A DNA stretch of 64,000 bases from Acanthamoeba castellanii str. Neff (taxonomy: Eukaryota > Discosea > Longamoebia > Acanthamoebidae), in NCBI RefSeq assembly GCF_000313135.1, contig NW_004457638.1:81589-145588 (forward strand). The letters are read 5' to 3'. Each line of letters opens with the position of its first letter. The stretch's first letter is position 1. The notes below the pieces were generated by a model. That model made no database searches and was not told the origin of the DNA. It saw only the letters and a program-made list of their open reading frames with translations. Positions 1 to 11,095 of this stretch are shown piece after piece. Made by a program: the position numbers and the translations under genes.

Positions 1-123
1 TCCGATTGTTCGAAGAAATCTCTGCAAATCGCGCAAAATGCGTCACGATGGCTTTCATTCGCTCTGCCCATGCCTGTGCACTTTTTTAACACTTTTGTCT
101 TCCACTACGCCTGCGTGGCGCAG

Positions 124-3100
124 TGAGCGACGTTTTCCCGCGCGACTGGAAGAGATTCAACGATAAAAGAATGGTAAAGGAACTGCGCCGCCTCATCGCC
201 ACCGTCAAGAGCAGCGAAGAGGTATACCATCCTGGACCGCACCGCACGACACGCACGAAACACGCAACAAAACGCACTCTACTTGCACTCATGCGCTCAT
301 GGCACGCCATCGACGTCATCACCAGGACCTGGGCAAGCGGCAACGATGCCTGTCCGCACTGGACAACTTGGCGTGGCACACGCGCACCAAGGCTCGCCTC
401 TTTGAGCCGGCTGTCGGTGCACTCGACCTACTCTTTCACCTCTCCTTCTCGTACGAGATCCACGCACTTCACGCTTGTCGTGTGCGTGCGTGCGTGCGTG
501 CGTGTGCGGTCACACAATGCGTGCGTGTGCGTGTGCGTGTGCGTGTAATGCGTGCGTGTGCGTGTGCGTGTGCGTGCGTGCGTGCGTATGCGCATCTGAG
601 CGTGTATGTACTCCCGTGCGTGTGCTCAAATTGCTTTCGCGTGCACCAGGTCTCAGCTCGACCCGCGAGATGCACCGCTTCGCTCGCTGGCGCTGAACAC
701 GCTCAACAAGATGGCCCTCTCCAACACTCAAGCCCTCTGCAGGGCCGGCATACTCGAGAAGTTGATCGTACTCGCCCAGCAGCAGATGAAGATCGAAGGT
801 CAGTCACCCTTTTCCTTCTCCTGCCCTGTGGCTGACTGTGCCGACCCTGGCCCTGTGCGTCAACTTCAACTTGATCTGCGCAGGCGACAGCGCGAGCATC
901 GAAGAGGAGCTGAGACAGAAGGTGTTGCTCGGTGTGGCGAACATTCTACTCACCTACGCCAACGACAAGGTACGCAGTCGCGAGCCAAGACTAACGAAAC
1001 AGGTCGAGTGCACCACTTTTTCCTCATAGCCGTTGTGTGTCGTGTGTGGGTGTCGTGTCGTGCGGCTCCCCCGACGTTGATAGACGTTCAGGGCGCTTCT
1101 GGCGGTGGGCGCGCCAGGCGCTTGGGGTGAAAATGGCACCAGCGCGCTCGACCTCCTGCTCTCCTTCCTCAACGACCCCAAGTTCAACCTGTCCCTCCGC
1201 GGCTCCGCTGGTACGTAGTGTCATCCTTACCACTCTCACAAACCGTGTCGTGCGTGTGTCGCGTGTGCCATCTGTGTCGTGTGTGCAGCAATGATCGACA
1301 GTGTCTCATTCACTGCTGAGCAGGAATGGCGCTCATGAAGCTGTGCGAGATGTGTCGACGAGGCGAGGAGAGCTGGGCCATGGTGCGCCGCAAGGTGGCC
1401 GACTCCAACACCATGAAGAACCTCGTGCTGCTCCTCCTGCGGAAGGACGACGACAATCCAACCAAGCCGGCGTCGGCATCGACGACGACCAGCGATGGAC
1501 CGGCGGCGCTGCCGGGCGTCGACGAGGCGGCGTTCACCAACAAGGCCATGGTGCTCGACGTGCTCTACGCGCTCAGCAACCTTGACTCCTTCGAAAACGA
1601 AGTCGACGCGGGCGACATGGGCGAGCGCGTCATAAAGGCCGGCGGCTGCGTCATCACCTGCGCGCTCCTCAACCGACTCGCCGCCGAGCAACAGCAACAG
1701 CAGCAGCAGCCTATCGATGCCGCCACCGCTGCGGCGGCCGAACACGATGCACGCACCAAGGCGCGGGTCGAAGTGATACGGGCGGCGGTCGGCTTGCTCT
1801 CCTCGATGGCCTTTGTCACAGGTACGCGACCCCGTTGGCCTGTTTTTATGTCGGCTCGATTCGACCACTCGGGTAGCGCCATTTTTATATATGTTACTTC
1901 TTTCCAACAAATTTACACGGACCCTGGTCAGTGGTTGCAGTGATCCCCGTGGCCCTGCAACACGCCACCTCAGAGCGATGATCTATTTTAAAAAAGGCAA
2001 CATGTTCCTTGCAACCACCGAAAAAATATCGAAATTATTTATTATTTTATTGTTTTGGTTTTGTATGGTATTGCGGTATCTTTTATTTAGTTCAGCAAAT
2101 TGTAGATGTTGGAGCGGCCGCGGTTCGACGCGTCGATCTTCTCCTCGTCATCCGAGGGCTGATCCTGCTGCTCTTGCTTGGGCTCCTGCTGCTGCTCTTC
2201 TTCACCGACGGCAGCGCCCTCCTTCCTCTTGCGGCTGCGCCACAGTCGCATGCCACACGGATTACAAATCCTGGCAAACGCACGCACACATGTTAGTGTG
2301 TGTGCGCACACGCAATACACAAATTTCTGGGCGAACGCACTTCTTCCCGCTGGGGCTGTTCCTCCACTGGGTCGTGCTGGCGGCGCCGCACTCGCAGCAG
2401 TGGTACCGCGGCTGGGCGCGCTGCTTGCGGATGGTCTTGAACAGCGTCGCCACGGGCACCCGAGTTCCGCCCGCCGCGGCCACGGCCTCGATCACCGCCG
2501 CGTGCGCCGCCACGGCCGACAGCTGTTGCTTCTGCTTGCTGGCCCCGGCTCCGGTGCCGACGGAGAGCTTCTTGACGCTCTCCTTGAGGAGCGCGAGCGA
2601 GCGCTGCATGTGGTTCATGTAGGCCAGCTCCTGCTCGGTGGCGACCATTACCGGTGGCGCCGGGAACGCGGCGGTGGTGCCGTAGTGGTGCTGGTGATGG
2701 TGGTGTTGTTCGACCACCACCGCCGCCTGCTGCCGTCTCCAGCGCATCTCGTCATGACGTTCGTCGTGGTGATGGTGGTGATATTGCTGCTGATGGTAGT
2801 AGGCCGCTTCATACTGCACACCACAAGAAAGAAAGCAGAAACAAAAATGAGAATGAAAATACGAAAGATATTCTCATATGTTTTGGATGCCGCGTAACGT
2901 AGTCAACATGCATCGTCAAATCAACCCTCACCATCGCACGCTGAACTGCCCAGTTGTCCTTAATTACAGAAATTGACCAGCGCCTCCCACGCAACGTCGC
3001 GTTGAGCCAAAACAACCAACACCACCGTCCACCCACGACAAATAACGAAAAACAAAGAACGAAGCCTAAGGCGGAAAAACGTACTGGCGAGGTGGGCGGG

Positions 3101-6100
3101 TGGCCGCCGCAGTGGCCGCAGCAGGCCAGCGACGGGTAGCCGCTTGGCGGCGGTGGTGAGGGCGGCGCGCGGTGGTGGCTGGAATAGGCTACGGCTCGGG
3201 GCGGTGGTGGTGGTCGCACGACGGGCTGTGGGTTGCACAGAAAGGAGAGTGTCGATGAGAGCATGTGCTCAACTCGAGTATTACGTGCGGTCTGTGTTAC
3301 GATCTCGCTCTCTCCTTCGGGCCTCGTGCGTGTTCGTTCTTTGGATGGGTGTTCGTTCTTTCTACGCAGCGGTAGATGTGCGCCTTTCTTTGGTGCGTGA
3401 CTTAGATCGGTCGCCGGTTATTGCCTCGCGCTCGTTCGGTTTTCTCGACTAGGGATGTAGATTTGGGCGTTCGTTCGTGTCGTGTCGTGCGTGCGTGCAG
3501 TGGTGGGCGAGGCGCAAAGATCTATCGAGTGCTGTGTGTGCGGTCGTGTGCTGCTGTGGTCGGTGGGTGGTGGTACTGCGGACTGGGGCGGTTGGCGATG
3601 TGTTGGCAGCTTTTTGCTGTGGCGGGCGCGAGGTGGTGCTCGTTCGTTCTTCTCGGACGTGGACTCAGAGTGTCCAGCAAACAACAACCGCGCCCAACAC
3701 AGGGCGGCAGCTTCAGGTGTCTGTTGGAAAGTGAAGGGCGCGGGTGATCAATGCCACCGGCCTTTGGGTCCATTTTGGGCACTCCAATTAGACATGTTAT
3801 TTGCCGCTGCGGGCGCAGCCAACACTAAGTTTGGTGCGGGCCTATCGCCAGCGACGCCACAGCCGCGCCGAAGCGCCGGTGCCACTGGATGAACACGCCG
3901 GGACCGCTGTGCGCCGTCTGAAAGTGTCGACGGTCACACGCTGTATGCCGACGGCGTGGCCAAGCCCTGGCGTCGTGTCGACGCCAGTGGACACCCACCT
4001 AGACAGCCCTCGCGCTTCCCACACGAGATCCCTGCGTTTTGACCACAAATAGGCAGGTCTACAGCTCGCCTGACCAGGAATAGATCAGAGCGCCGGTGCC
4101 ATCGCACGGTCGCCCTTGGGTTGCACGCCACACTACGCGCGACACGCAATCGATGGCACTATCGCGCTGCGCATTGGTCGAATGCGTGGCCCAGCGGTTG
4201 CAGGCCTGGCCCTTTTTTGGGTTACGTTGGCGGTCGTTGCCCTGGGCGTCCGCTTTCTCGGCCTCCCTAGTCACCCTCCTGTCGATGACTTTTCCTCTTT
4301 TTTCGCACACGGGCACAGGCAAGCCGACTTTCCGTCGTCGAGATGGCTTTGGGTTTTCTCATCACATCACCGATATCGTGGGTGACATTCTTTGAATGCT
4401 GACGACTCTTGCTACAATGTTGTGTGGTGTGTGTGTGTGCCACGTAGCCAACAGAAAGGCGATCGCGGCGGCCAAGGGCGTCGAGGCCATCGTGGCCGGC
4501 ATCAAGGTAAGCGCGGCGAGTGTGACACTCCCACCTGACCTTAATAAGTCCTTGTGCGTGGCACCTGGCGTAGTGTCGGCGTGTTGGTGTTGGGTGCGCC
4601 ATGTGTGACCCTTATAGCGCGAGATGATGAGATTTGCGAGTTGGGTGATGCATCTGCTGCGATTTTCGATTGCTCATTCCACCTCCCTCATCCGGCGCTC
4701 ACTTGTCACTGATGGTGGTGGTGGTGATGGTGATGGCCAGGCGTGCAATGGTGACAATCAGACGATCAGCTACGGCTGCCGCGCGCTCTACGTGCTCGAC
4801 AAGCACCAGCAGAGCTTCAAGGTCAAGGAAAAGAACGAAAGCGAAGCCTCGGGCGCCGATGGGCAGACGGCGACGCAGGTGGCAAGCAGCGGCGCCGAAG
4901 AAGACGAGATGGCACTAAGCCCCGAGGACCGACAGTTCTGCGAGAAGGGCCGCGAGCGGATGGAGGCCTACGCTGACGAGCTCATCCCAGTCCTCATCGA
5001 CATCATCCGCAAGCACGTCTCCCTAGCACACGTTGGTGTGTGCGTGTGCGTGTTGTGTGTGTGTGTCGTGTGTGTCGTTTGCGTGTGTCGCTGACCTGGG
5101 TTGACCCTCTGAAGGAGCAAGCCGGCCACTGTGGGCTACCCATCGGACGAGGCCTACATGCTGCGACACATCTGCCTCCTCTTCTTCCTCTTCTCGTCCA
5201 TTCCGTCGATCCTCCACAAGATGGTCACCTCCGCCGAGTATCGGGTACAGCATCGCACCGGTGATGCATCAGCGATTCCCTCACCTTGCACAGCCCGCCG
5301 TTGCTTTGTGTTGTCTGCTGACCATTTTTTCCCCCTCTCTCTGGTGGTTGGCAACCATGTGTGAAAGTAACAGTTCACGGACGTGCTGACGGAGTTGCTG
5401 GCCGACACTGTGGTCGAGATACAGGTTTGCCCATCACCCCCCCCTTCCGGGATTAATGCTGGCCCCACGTTCCCAATTTTCTTGTGTTGAGAAAGTTGTC
5501 GTTGCCGTTCACCCAACTATTTTTTTTCTTCTTTATTTCATGGATTTTCTTTCGTTTTTTTTCCTGCATTGCCAGGTCAATGCGCTGGCCGTGATCGCCA
5601 ACTTCGTGGAGACCGTGGAGAGCGCGCGCCTCCTCTGCCAAAGCCCTCGTCTGCTCGAGGTTCGCCCACTCTCCCCTTTTTGTCGTTGGTGCACCTCGAG
5701 TCTTATCACGTGTCGTGTCGTGTGGTGTCGTGTGGTGTCGTGTGGTGTCGCGTCGTGTGCGCGTTGGGTGCAGGTGTTGCGGCGGTACGAAAAGCTGGAG
5801 ATGGACGAGAACAACGCCCACCTGCTCGAGAACGCGAGCTATGCCATGCAGGGCCTCAAGCAGAAGGTCCCCGACGAACTCGATCGGCTCGGCATCTCCT
5901 TCGCCAGCCTCGCCCTCCGCGAGGAGGAACTCGCCTCCGCCGAACACGGTAAGCAACCGTGTGCTGTGCGCGTGTCGTGTGATGCGTGTCATGTGCGCGC
6001 GCGTGTCGTGTGTCATGCATGTGTCGTGTGGGTTAATCTGTGATGGCACACCGCGCACGAGCAGGCGCGCAGTTGGCCAAGTGCGGCCTGTGCGAGGCGA

Positions 6101-6228
6101 AGGAAGCGCGTCGGGGCGACTTCCCCGTGTGCGGAGCCTGCAAGCAGGTGGCCTATTGCACGCGAGAGCACCAAAAGCAGCACTGGCGCACCCACAAGCC
6201 GCACTGCCGCCCCGCCAGCCGCCAGTAG
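124..6228 (+). CDS. Armadillo-repeat protein with C-terminal MYND zinc finger (5' partial)
   Basis: Exons 124-221, 326-450, 650-798, 884-969, 1084-1210, 1324-1821, 4448-4506, 4741-5016, 5122-5244, 5374-5424, 5576-5659, 5774-5948 and 6065-6228; the 5' end lies outside the window. The translation is a run of alpha-helical armadillo-type repeats (for example LRSLALNTLNKMAL, VNALAVIANFVETV), broken by a poly-Q stretch near 1690, and it ends in a MYND finger: KCGLCEAKE, then CGACKQVAYC, then an HWRTHKPHC tail. Such proteins are usually protein-interaction or chaperone adaptors; the partner cannot be read here. Joining 1821 to 4448 is phase-compatible and completes one armadillo repeat (SSMAFVT next to ANRKAIAAAKG), so I treat both halves as one gene. 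A short alternative last exon at 1941-1981 would instead end the protein after ALQHATSER. The 2.6-kb intron holds an antisense GATA gene. Confidence 0.72.
478..590 (+). repeat. GTGCGT-type simple repeat in an intron
   Basis: The intron 451-649 of the ARM/MYND gene is mostly runs of GTGCGT and GTGTGC. It carries no coding signal. It is one example of the intronic CG-containing repeats found throughout the window. Confidence 0.8.
2087..3264 (-). CDS. GATA-type zinc finger transcription factor, nested in an intron of the ARM/MYND gene
   Basis: Minus-strand exons 3264-3085, 2813-2341 and 2270-2087, 278 residues. The finger is split by the last intron and reads C-x2-C-x17-C-x2-C: HCCECGAASTTQWRNSPSGKK followed by ICNPCGMRLWRSRKRK, with the usual basic tail. 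This is the spacing of animal and fungal GATA fingers. N-terminal to it are a Pro-rich segment, a His/Gln-rich stretch and a helical segment (ELAYMNHMQRSLALLKESV). The protein ends in RSNIYNLLN, the tail shared with the two other GATA proteins in this window. The start at 3264 gives 60 codons and then a canonical gtacgt donor. Target genes are unknown. Confidence 0.8.
3265..4447. other. Intronic or 5' flanking stretch without a recognisable gene
   Basis: This is the rest of the long ARM/MYND intron and the region upstream of the nested GATA gene. Open frames occur on both strands, but none shows a family motif, and I see no convincing exon. It probably contains the GATA gene promoter. Confidence 0.5.
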
Positions 6229-6730
6229 ACCCCCGCCCTCAGTGGGACTGCGCCACCAACCGCTTTTTCGCACTTCGGCCGCCTCATGAGGTGGTACGAT
6301 GTCGCTCGCCTTCGCTCTTGTTTCGTGCACGCTTCGCTTTCGCTCTTTCAACGTTGTTCTTGCTGTGGCGCGCTCACGAGCTCTTCTTGTGCAGGATAGG
6401 AGAACGAAAGTGGTGTTGTGTATTTTGTGTTGGTACGGCAATGATCAACACAATGGTGGCGGTGAAGCACTGCGGAACGGATCTGGGTGTGCGTCGTGTT
6501 CGTGCGGGGCATTGGCGTGTGTGTCGCTCTTGAAGTCCAACACTGTAACCGCCGACCGCCAGCATGCTTCGCCTCTTCGCCGCTCCGGTACGCGCTGCCC
6601 ACAACACACAGACACACACACCGCACACACACACACCACACACAACACGACGGAGGCGTCGCGCGGAAAAAGAACGAGCGAGGAGACGTACCTTGGGCCG
6701 TGACGACGATGGCGGCGATGGCGGCGGATG

Positions 6731-6943
6731 GAAGAGGAAATGCAAAACAGCATTTTTGGGGGGATCGTCCGTGGCAGAGAAGAGAGAGAGAGAGAGCAGC
6801 ACACACCACACGTGGACCATCGCGACGCGTTCTCAGCTCTCTCGCTCTCGCTCTCGTTCGCTCGTTCGACTGGGCACCAACGGATCCCGCGCTCGCCGTC
6901 GGTCACCGACGCCGTGGCCGTCCGCCCGTTCATCCATCCATCC
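6731..6943 (-). repeat. Conserved three-block module, left copy (inverted relative to 7396-7634)
   Basis: Read on the minus strand, block 1 is 6943-6916, block 2 is 6870-6851 and block 3 is 6760-6731. Each block matches the right copy: 28 of 28, 20 of 20 and 28 of 30 bases. The spacers differ in length and sequence. Block 3 contains an AAATGC/GCATTT stem whose 6-base loop differs between copies. A gtacgt splice-donor-like site follows the left copy at about 6693 on the minus strand. Confidence 0.75.
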
Positions 6944-7395
6944 AGGAACGAAACAGAGAAAGCAAAAAGGTACGCCACCTACGACCACCACACAAATAAC
7001 AAAAGAAGAAGAAATAAAAGAAAGAAGAACGAAGAGGAGACGGTGGTGACGATGATGATGATAATACCCAAACAACAAGATATATCGTAGCCTAAAAAGA
7101 GCACGAACTTGCAATATTGATTTCTCTCTATCGCCAGGATACGCATATATCGCTCTATCGATTGATCTGTCTACCTATGCGAACTCATCTTTCTCCTCCT
7201 CCTCCTCTTCTTTCTCTTCATCTTCTTCTTCTACGCCAGACACGACACCGAAAGAGAAACAAGCGCAAGACCCGACAAACACAAAAACGCGACAACAGAT
7301 CGATAACCAAAAACAACGTCGACGGACAAAAAACCAACCAACGATAAACAACAACAACAAGCAACGGCCAACGAGCAAACGAACCAACGTAAGAT

Positions 7396-7634
7396 GGATG
7401 GATGGATGAACGGGCGGACGGCCTCGACCTCGAAAGATGCGTTGATGCAAGTCGAACGAGCGAACGAGAACGAGAGAGAGAAGATGCATCATCGTCGTCG
7501 TCGTCGTTCACGCGGTCCGTGTGTGTCGTGTGTGCCTGCGCTCTCTTCTCGATCTCTCTCCTCGCGGCCATCGTTCGTAACCCCGACGCGTTGCGTGCGC
7601 ACGGCCCAAAAATGCTGCTCTGCATTTCCTCTTC
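7396..7634 (+). repeat. Conserved three-block module, right copy
   Basis: Blocks at 7396-7423, 7450-7469 and 7605-7634 match the left copy in the same order but on the opposite strand, so the two modules point away from each other across about 450 bp. Spacers are 26 and 135 bases here against 45 and 90 on the left. Conserved blocks with drifting spacers look more like selected sites than a recent duplication. Confidence 0.75.
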
Positions 7635-8740
7635 TCTTCGTTGTCGTGGTCGTCGTCGTCGTCTCTTCTTTGTTCTATCGATGATGATCCCTCTCTCCTC
7701 GTTCGTGGCGTAGCTGCGCGGCGGTGCACCGATCGGTGTCGTGGGCGTTGTGCTTCGCCGGCGGTGGTCGATACAGAGAGAGCCGAGTTGCGGCGTTCTA
7801 TCGGTCGTCTGGGACGCGTTCTGTCGGTCGCCGTGGTGCGTCCCGCTAACGCGTGCGTGCGCTATGCGGACATGGTCAAGGTCGTGTCGACACGCGATCC
7901 CCGCACTCGTTCCGCCGAGGGCCACCTGGGACGTCGTCGCGCAGAAAACTGTGATTTCTTTCTTTTCCTTCTTCGCCTCTTCTTCCTGGCCCTTGGCCCT
8001 TGTTAGGCTCGCGCCTCGCGCTCTCGCTCTCTTCTCGAAACGATGCATCCAACTTTAGCTTCCAACAGCAGAGGCTAAAGAGTGACTTTTGGTTTGGTAC
8101 TTCGGGTGGAAAGAAGATAAGAAGAACGTTTTGGGTTCTGTCTCTACGCCAGCTCTTAGTCGGAAAAAGAGACGTTGCGTTGGCCTCCTGCAGAGAACGA
8201 TGACAGGTGGGAAGAGAAGTGGCCGCTGGGCAACGAGGACCAGAAGAGGTGATGGTGCGGCTGGTGCTGACCCAAACCCCGAAGAGACCGCCGCAACGGT
8301 GTAGCCGACCAGGCGAACTGGCCACTTGCAACGAACGCGGCGCCACACACTCTGGTGAAATTTCCTTCCCACGAGGAGCAAATTCGACGAGTGATGACAG
8401 GAGAGCATGGCAACGGTTTCGGCTCGGCCGATTGGCTCGGAGTGGAGCAAACTTCGAGTCTAGATCACGGTTTCCACCAAACCATCGCCCCTTGCTTCCT
8501 TATGTGATGAACCGATCGCTGTATCAGCCCCTCTGTTGGCCAGCAGTTGCGCATGGCCATGCCTTTCATCCATCTGCCTGGTGGTAGCCAAACTGGTCCC
8601 ATGCAACATACCTTTTCTCTACTTTATCTCCTTCTTTCCTTTTATTTTATCTCCTGTTCTTGGATATATCTGTTTTTCTCTTTAGTGCCATGTATTGTTG
8701 TTGTTATCTTTGGTTCCCAACTTCTCAACCACTAGCTCTG

Positions 8741-8777
8741 TCAGAAGCCAAACCGAAACTTATGGTTTGGCTTCTGA
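8741..8777. repeat. Perfect 14-bp hairpin upstream of selenoprotein W
   Basis: TCAGAAGCCAAACC at 8741-8754 and its exact complement at 8764-8777 flank a 9-base loop. It lies 119 bp before the SelW start codon. It could be a 5' UTR structure, a regulatory palindrome or a terminator. Nothing in the sequence decides between these. Confidence 0.8.
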
Positions 8778-8895
8778 GTTTTTGGCGCCAAGACAGCATT
8801 GTTGTAATTTTCTGTCGTTTTTTAAGAGGGCGGTGCAAACCCTGCTTGGCGAAAAGGCCAGCTCTTCGCACAAAAGCAAAAACATCCACAACACC

Positions 8896-9290
8896 ATGAA
8901 GATCTACATCGAATACTGCACCGCCTGAGGTAGCTACGCCCTGGAGAGCGTTTTCGTCTTGTTCATGGATTGACCGTCATCTCGCGCACAGGGTACGGTT
9001 CCAAGTTTCGGGCTTGTGCGACCGCGATCGAGCGCGCCTTCCCCGAAATAGAAGTACTCGGCAACGCTAAGGGCAAGCCCAGGTCTGGGGCCTTTGAGGT
9101 CTCCTCTGAAGACGGCGTCGTCTTCTGGAGCAAGCTCGGTACCATCAGTTGAGTGGCCTTTTCCTTCGTTAGCGACTAATCCCCCCCAATTCCAACACTC
9201 AATGCTCGAGCAGGAGGCGCTGGATTCCCTGATCCCGCGAAGCTGGTCGCCAAGCTGAAGACGGCCTTCGCGAGTGAGAAGGAGCAGTAA
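8896..9290 (+). CDS. SELENOW: Selenoprotein W (Rdx family), in-frame TGA read as selenocysteine
   Basis: Exons 8896-8929, 8992-9138 and 9214-9290, 85 residues counting Sec. The protein opens MKIYIEYCTA, then TGA (8926-8928), then GYGSKFRACATAIE, so the TGA sits exactly at the second redox position of the family C-x-x-U motif and is followed by the expected G-Y. The rest matches the thioredoxin-like fold of SelW (SGAFEV, then a short loop, then GFPDPAKLVAKL). Both introns keep frame only if TGA is read through. A SECIS element lies about 100 bases after the stop. The family is a small cytosolic redox protein. Read as a stop, the TGA would leave a meaningless 10-residue peptide. Confidence 0.9.
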
Positions 9291-9383
9291 TGCCCTCCCA
9301 CAAATTGGCAGAGCATCTTGATGGGCGTTCTACTCGATCTTGATGAACTTCGGTCGTCGATGCTGCCGCTCAGGGGAGTAAGC

Positions 9384-9446
9384 TGTGTCAATGAAGGGTC
9401 TCAACGAAGCAGGCACACGCCTGGGTTGAAATCCTGAGGGTATACA
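9384..9446 (+). promoter_or_regulatory. SECIS element (form II) in the SelW 3' UTR
   Basis: The quartet is ATGA at 9391-9394 with GA at 9436-9437. Directly inside, 9395-9405 pairs with 9425-9435 (10 of 11 pairs, one of them G-U). The internal loop has the conserved AA at 9407-9408, and a mini-stem CAGGC (9410-9414) with GCCTG (9419-9423) closes the top, as in form II SECIS. A weak lower helix is possible between 9384-9388 and 9442-9446. SECIS elements direct Sec insertion at UGA in eukaryotes. Confidence 0.88.
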
Positions 9447-9673
9447 TCCAATCGCAGCAGCTCCCTTGAGTGGCGGCTTCGACTGATCGTCCGATTCAAC
9501 GAGTGTGAGCCCTGCTCTGCAACTTCACCCCTTTGCATCACGGCACTCTTTATCCTTCATTTATCGTGTAATTCATTTGATTACACAACCATCAATTCAT
9601 AAATCATTTGCAACAAAACGCAGACAACGTGCATAATAATAATAATAACATATAAAATAAAATAAATCGCAAG

Positions 9674-11029
9674 ATGGAAGATGGAGGGGAGACGGGCGAG
9701 CTGATTCCATCTGACCCGGCCTTCTGGGACCACTTCTACGGGCCGGAGGGAGAAGCCAGCGGTGACGTGTTCGAGTGGTACCTCTCCTTCGAGCACGCTC
9801 GCCAGGTACGCGCATCTTCATCATCCACCTCCGCACGGGGGTGAGATTTAATCTTTCTGTCTCCATCCTCTCCTCGTGCGCAGTGCTACGAGCGCTTCCT
9901 GTCGGCCGATTCTATGGTGCTGCAGGTGGGCTGCGGCACCTCCACCCTCGCCCACGACCTTATCAACTGTACACTTCAAGCCTTGGCTTTCATGCACGCG
10001 TGCTCACACGACAAGACTCAACACAAACGTGCGAACCGCACACGCACATACTCACATACACGGCAGGCAATCTCGCACGCCACGTGGTGTCGATCGACAC
10101 CTGTGCGCCAGCCATCGAACAGATGCAGGCACTGAGCGCCTCGCAGCAGCGGCCCGCAACCAACAAGAAGCCCTCTCACGGCCGCGGGCGCGGCAAGCGA
10201 AAGGGCGGCGGCCAGAGCGCCGCCCCCGAGCCCGCCGGTGCCGCCGGGATCCCTCTCACCATCGACGGCTCCGTACTTTGCCCCCTAACGACGACGACGA
10301 CGACGACGACGGTGATGGTTGCTCATGTGCTGACGTATGGTGGCGGTGGTGGGTGGTGGTGACAAGGTGGTGATGCTGAAGCCCGAGGGCGCGTCGTACT
10401 ACCTGATGGATGCGTGCGCGCTGGGCTTCCCCGCGGAGTCGTTCGACGCGGTGGTGGACAAGGGCACCCTCGACGCCATGCTGAGCATCGGCGACGAAGC
10501 CGACAGCTGGTACCCCGCGCGCGCGGCGATTGCCGACCACCGCACTAGCAGCCATCCATCGCAACCAACAACGCAATGCAACAGTGCCGCACGACCGTCT
10601 TACTAACCACCACCACGCCTCCCGCCCAGCTGCTGGCAGATGCTGGAGGAGATCGCCCGGGTGCTCAAGCCCGACGGGCTCTACCTCGTCGTGTCCGGAC
10701 CCAAGAGTGCGTGTCGTGTGCCGTGTCGTGTCGCGTTGCGTTGTGATGGCTGACGACAAACACGCGCCGCACACACACGCGCGTGTGTGCTTGTGTCGGT
10801 GGTCGGAACAGTCAAGGGCGAGCCCGATTGGATGCTGGAGGTGTTCCACAAGTGCGGGCTGTGGGACATGGACAACGCCATCCACAGCCCCGTGCAGGTG
10901 CCCCTCAACACCGGCGGCGCCGGCGACGGCCGGGACGATCAACCGGTCGACAGCGTTGGGCCGAACAAGAAGGAGTACTTCATCACCTGTTCCTTCTGGA
11001 CCCTCAAAAAGAAACCATCTTCATCTTGA
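9674..11029 (+). CDS. Class I SAM-dependent methyltransferase of the eEF1A-lysine methyltransferase/METTL13-like type
   Basis: Exons 9674-9805, 9884-9968, 10067-10272, 10367-10509, 10630-10706 and 10812-11029, 286 residues. The opening FWDHFYGPEG...FEWYLSFEHA is typical of the EEF1AKMT4/METTL13 group. Motif I (VLQVGCGTSTLAHDL) binds SAM, VVSIDTCAPA is the acidic-loop region, and ESFDAVVDKGTLDAML is the group signature. A basic Gly/Lys/Arg-rich insert (around residues 95-120) interrupts the fold between motifs. The likely activity is lysine methylation of a translation factor; the exact substrate is not shown by sequence. Only 66 bp separate its stop from the next start. Confidence 0.8.
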
Positions 11030-11095
11030 CTAGTAGATCAGCCAACCACACAACCAATATTTTGCTTTCATTTATTTATTTGATTATAAAATAAG

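Larger units (their letters stand above)
6229..8895. other. Long intergenic region without a supported protein gene
   Basis: Frames here are made of simple sequence (CGT, TC and CA runs) and do not resemble any family I know. The region holds two facing copies of a conserved three-block module (6731-6943 and 7396-7634), an AT-richer spacer between them and a hairpin at 8741-8777. It could contain untranslated first exons, for instance of the selenoprotein W gene to the right. Confidence 0.55.

Noticed and set aside
4096..4395. Extra 5' exon of the ARM/MYND right half
   Set aside because: The open frame has no armadillo pattern, and the 1821-4448 junction already gives a complete repeat.
7218..8048. 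Minus-strand open frame of 276 codons
   Set aside because: Composition is Arg/Ser/Thr simple sequence crossing one conserved module; no family resemblance or codon pattern.
8896..8928. SelW as a pseudogene or a 10-residue peptide ending at TGA
   Set aside because: TGA is at the exact Sec position, the downstream frame and introns are intact, and a SECIS follows.
9419..9437. tRNA-like B box (GGTTGAAATCC)
   Set aside because: No A box or acceptor stem around it; the bases are the 3' arm of the SECIS helix.
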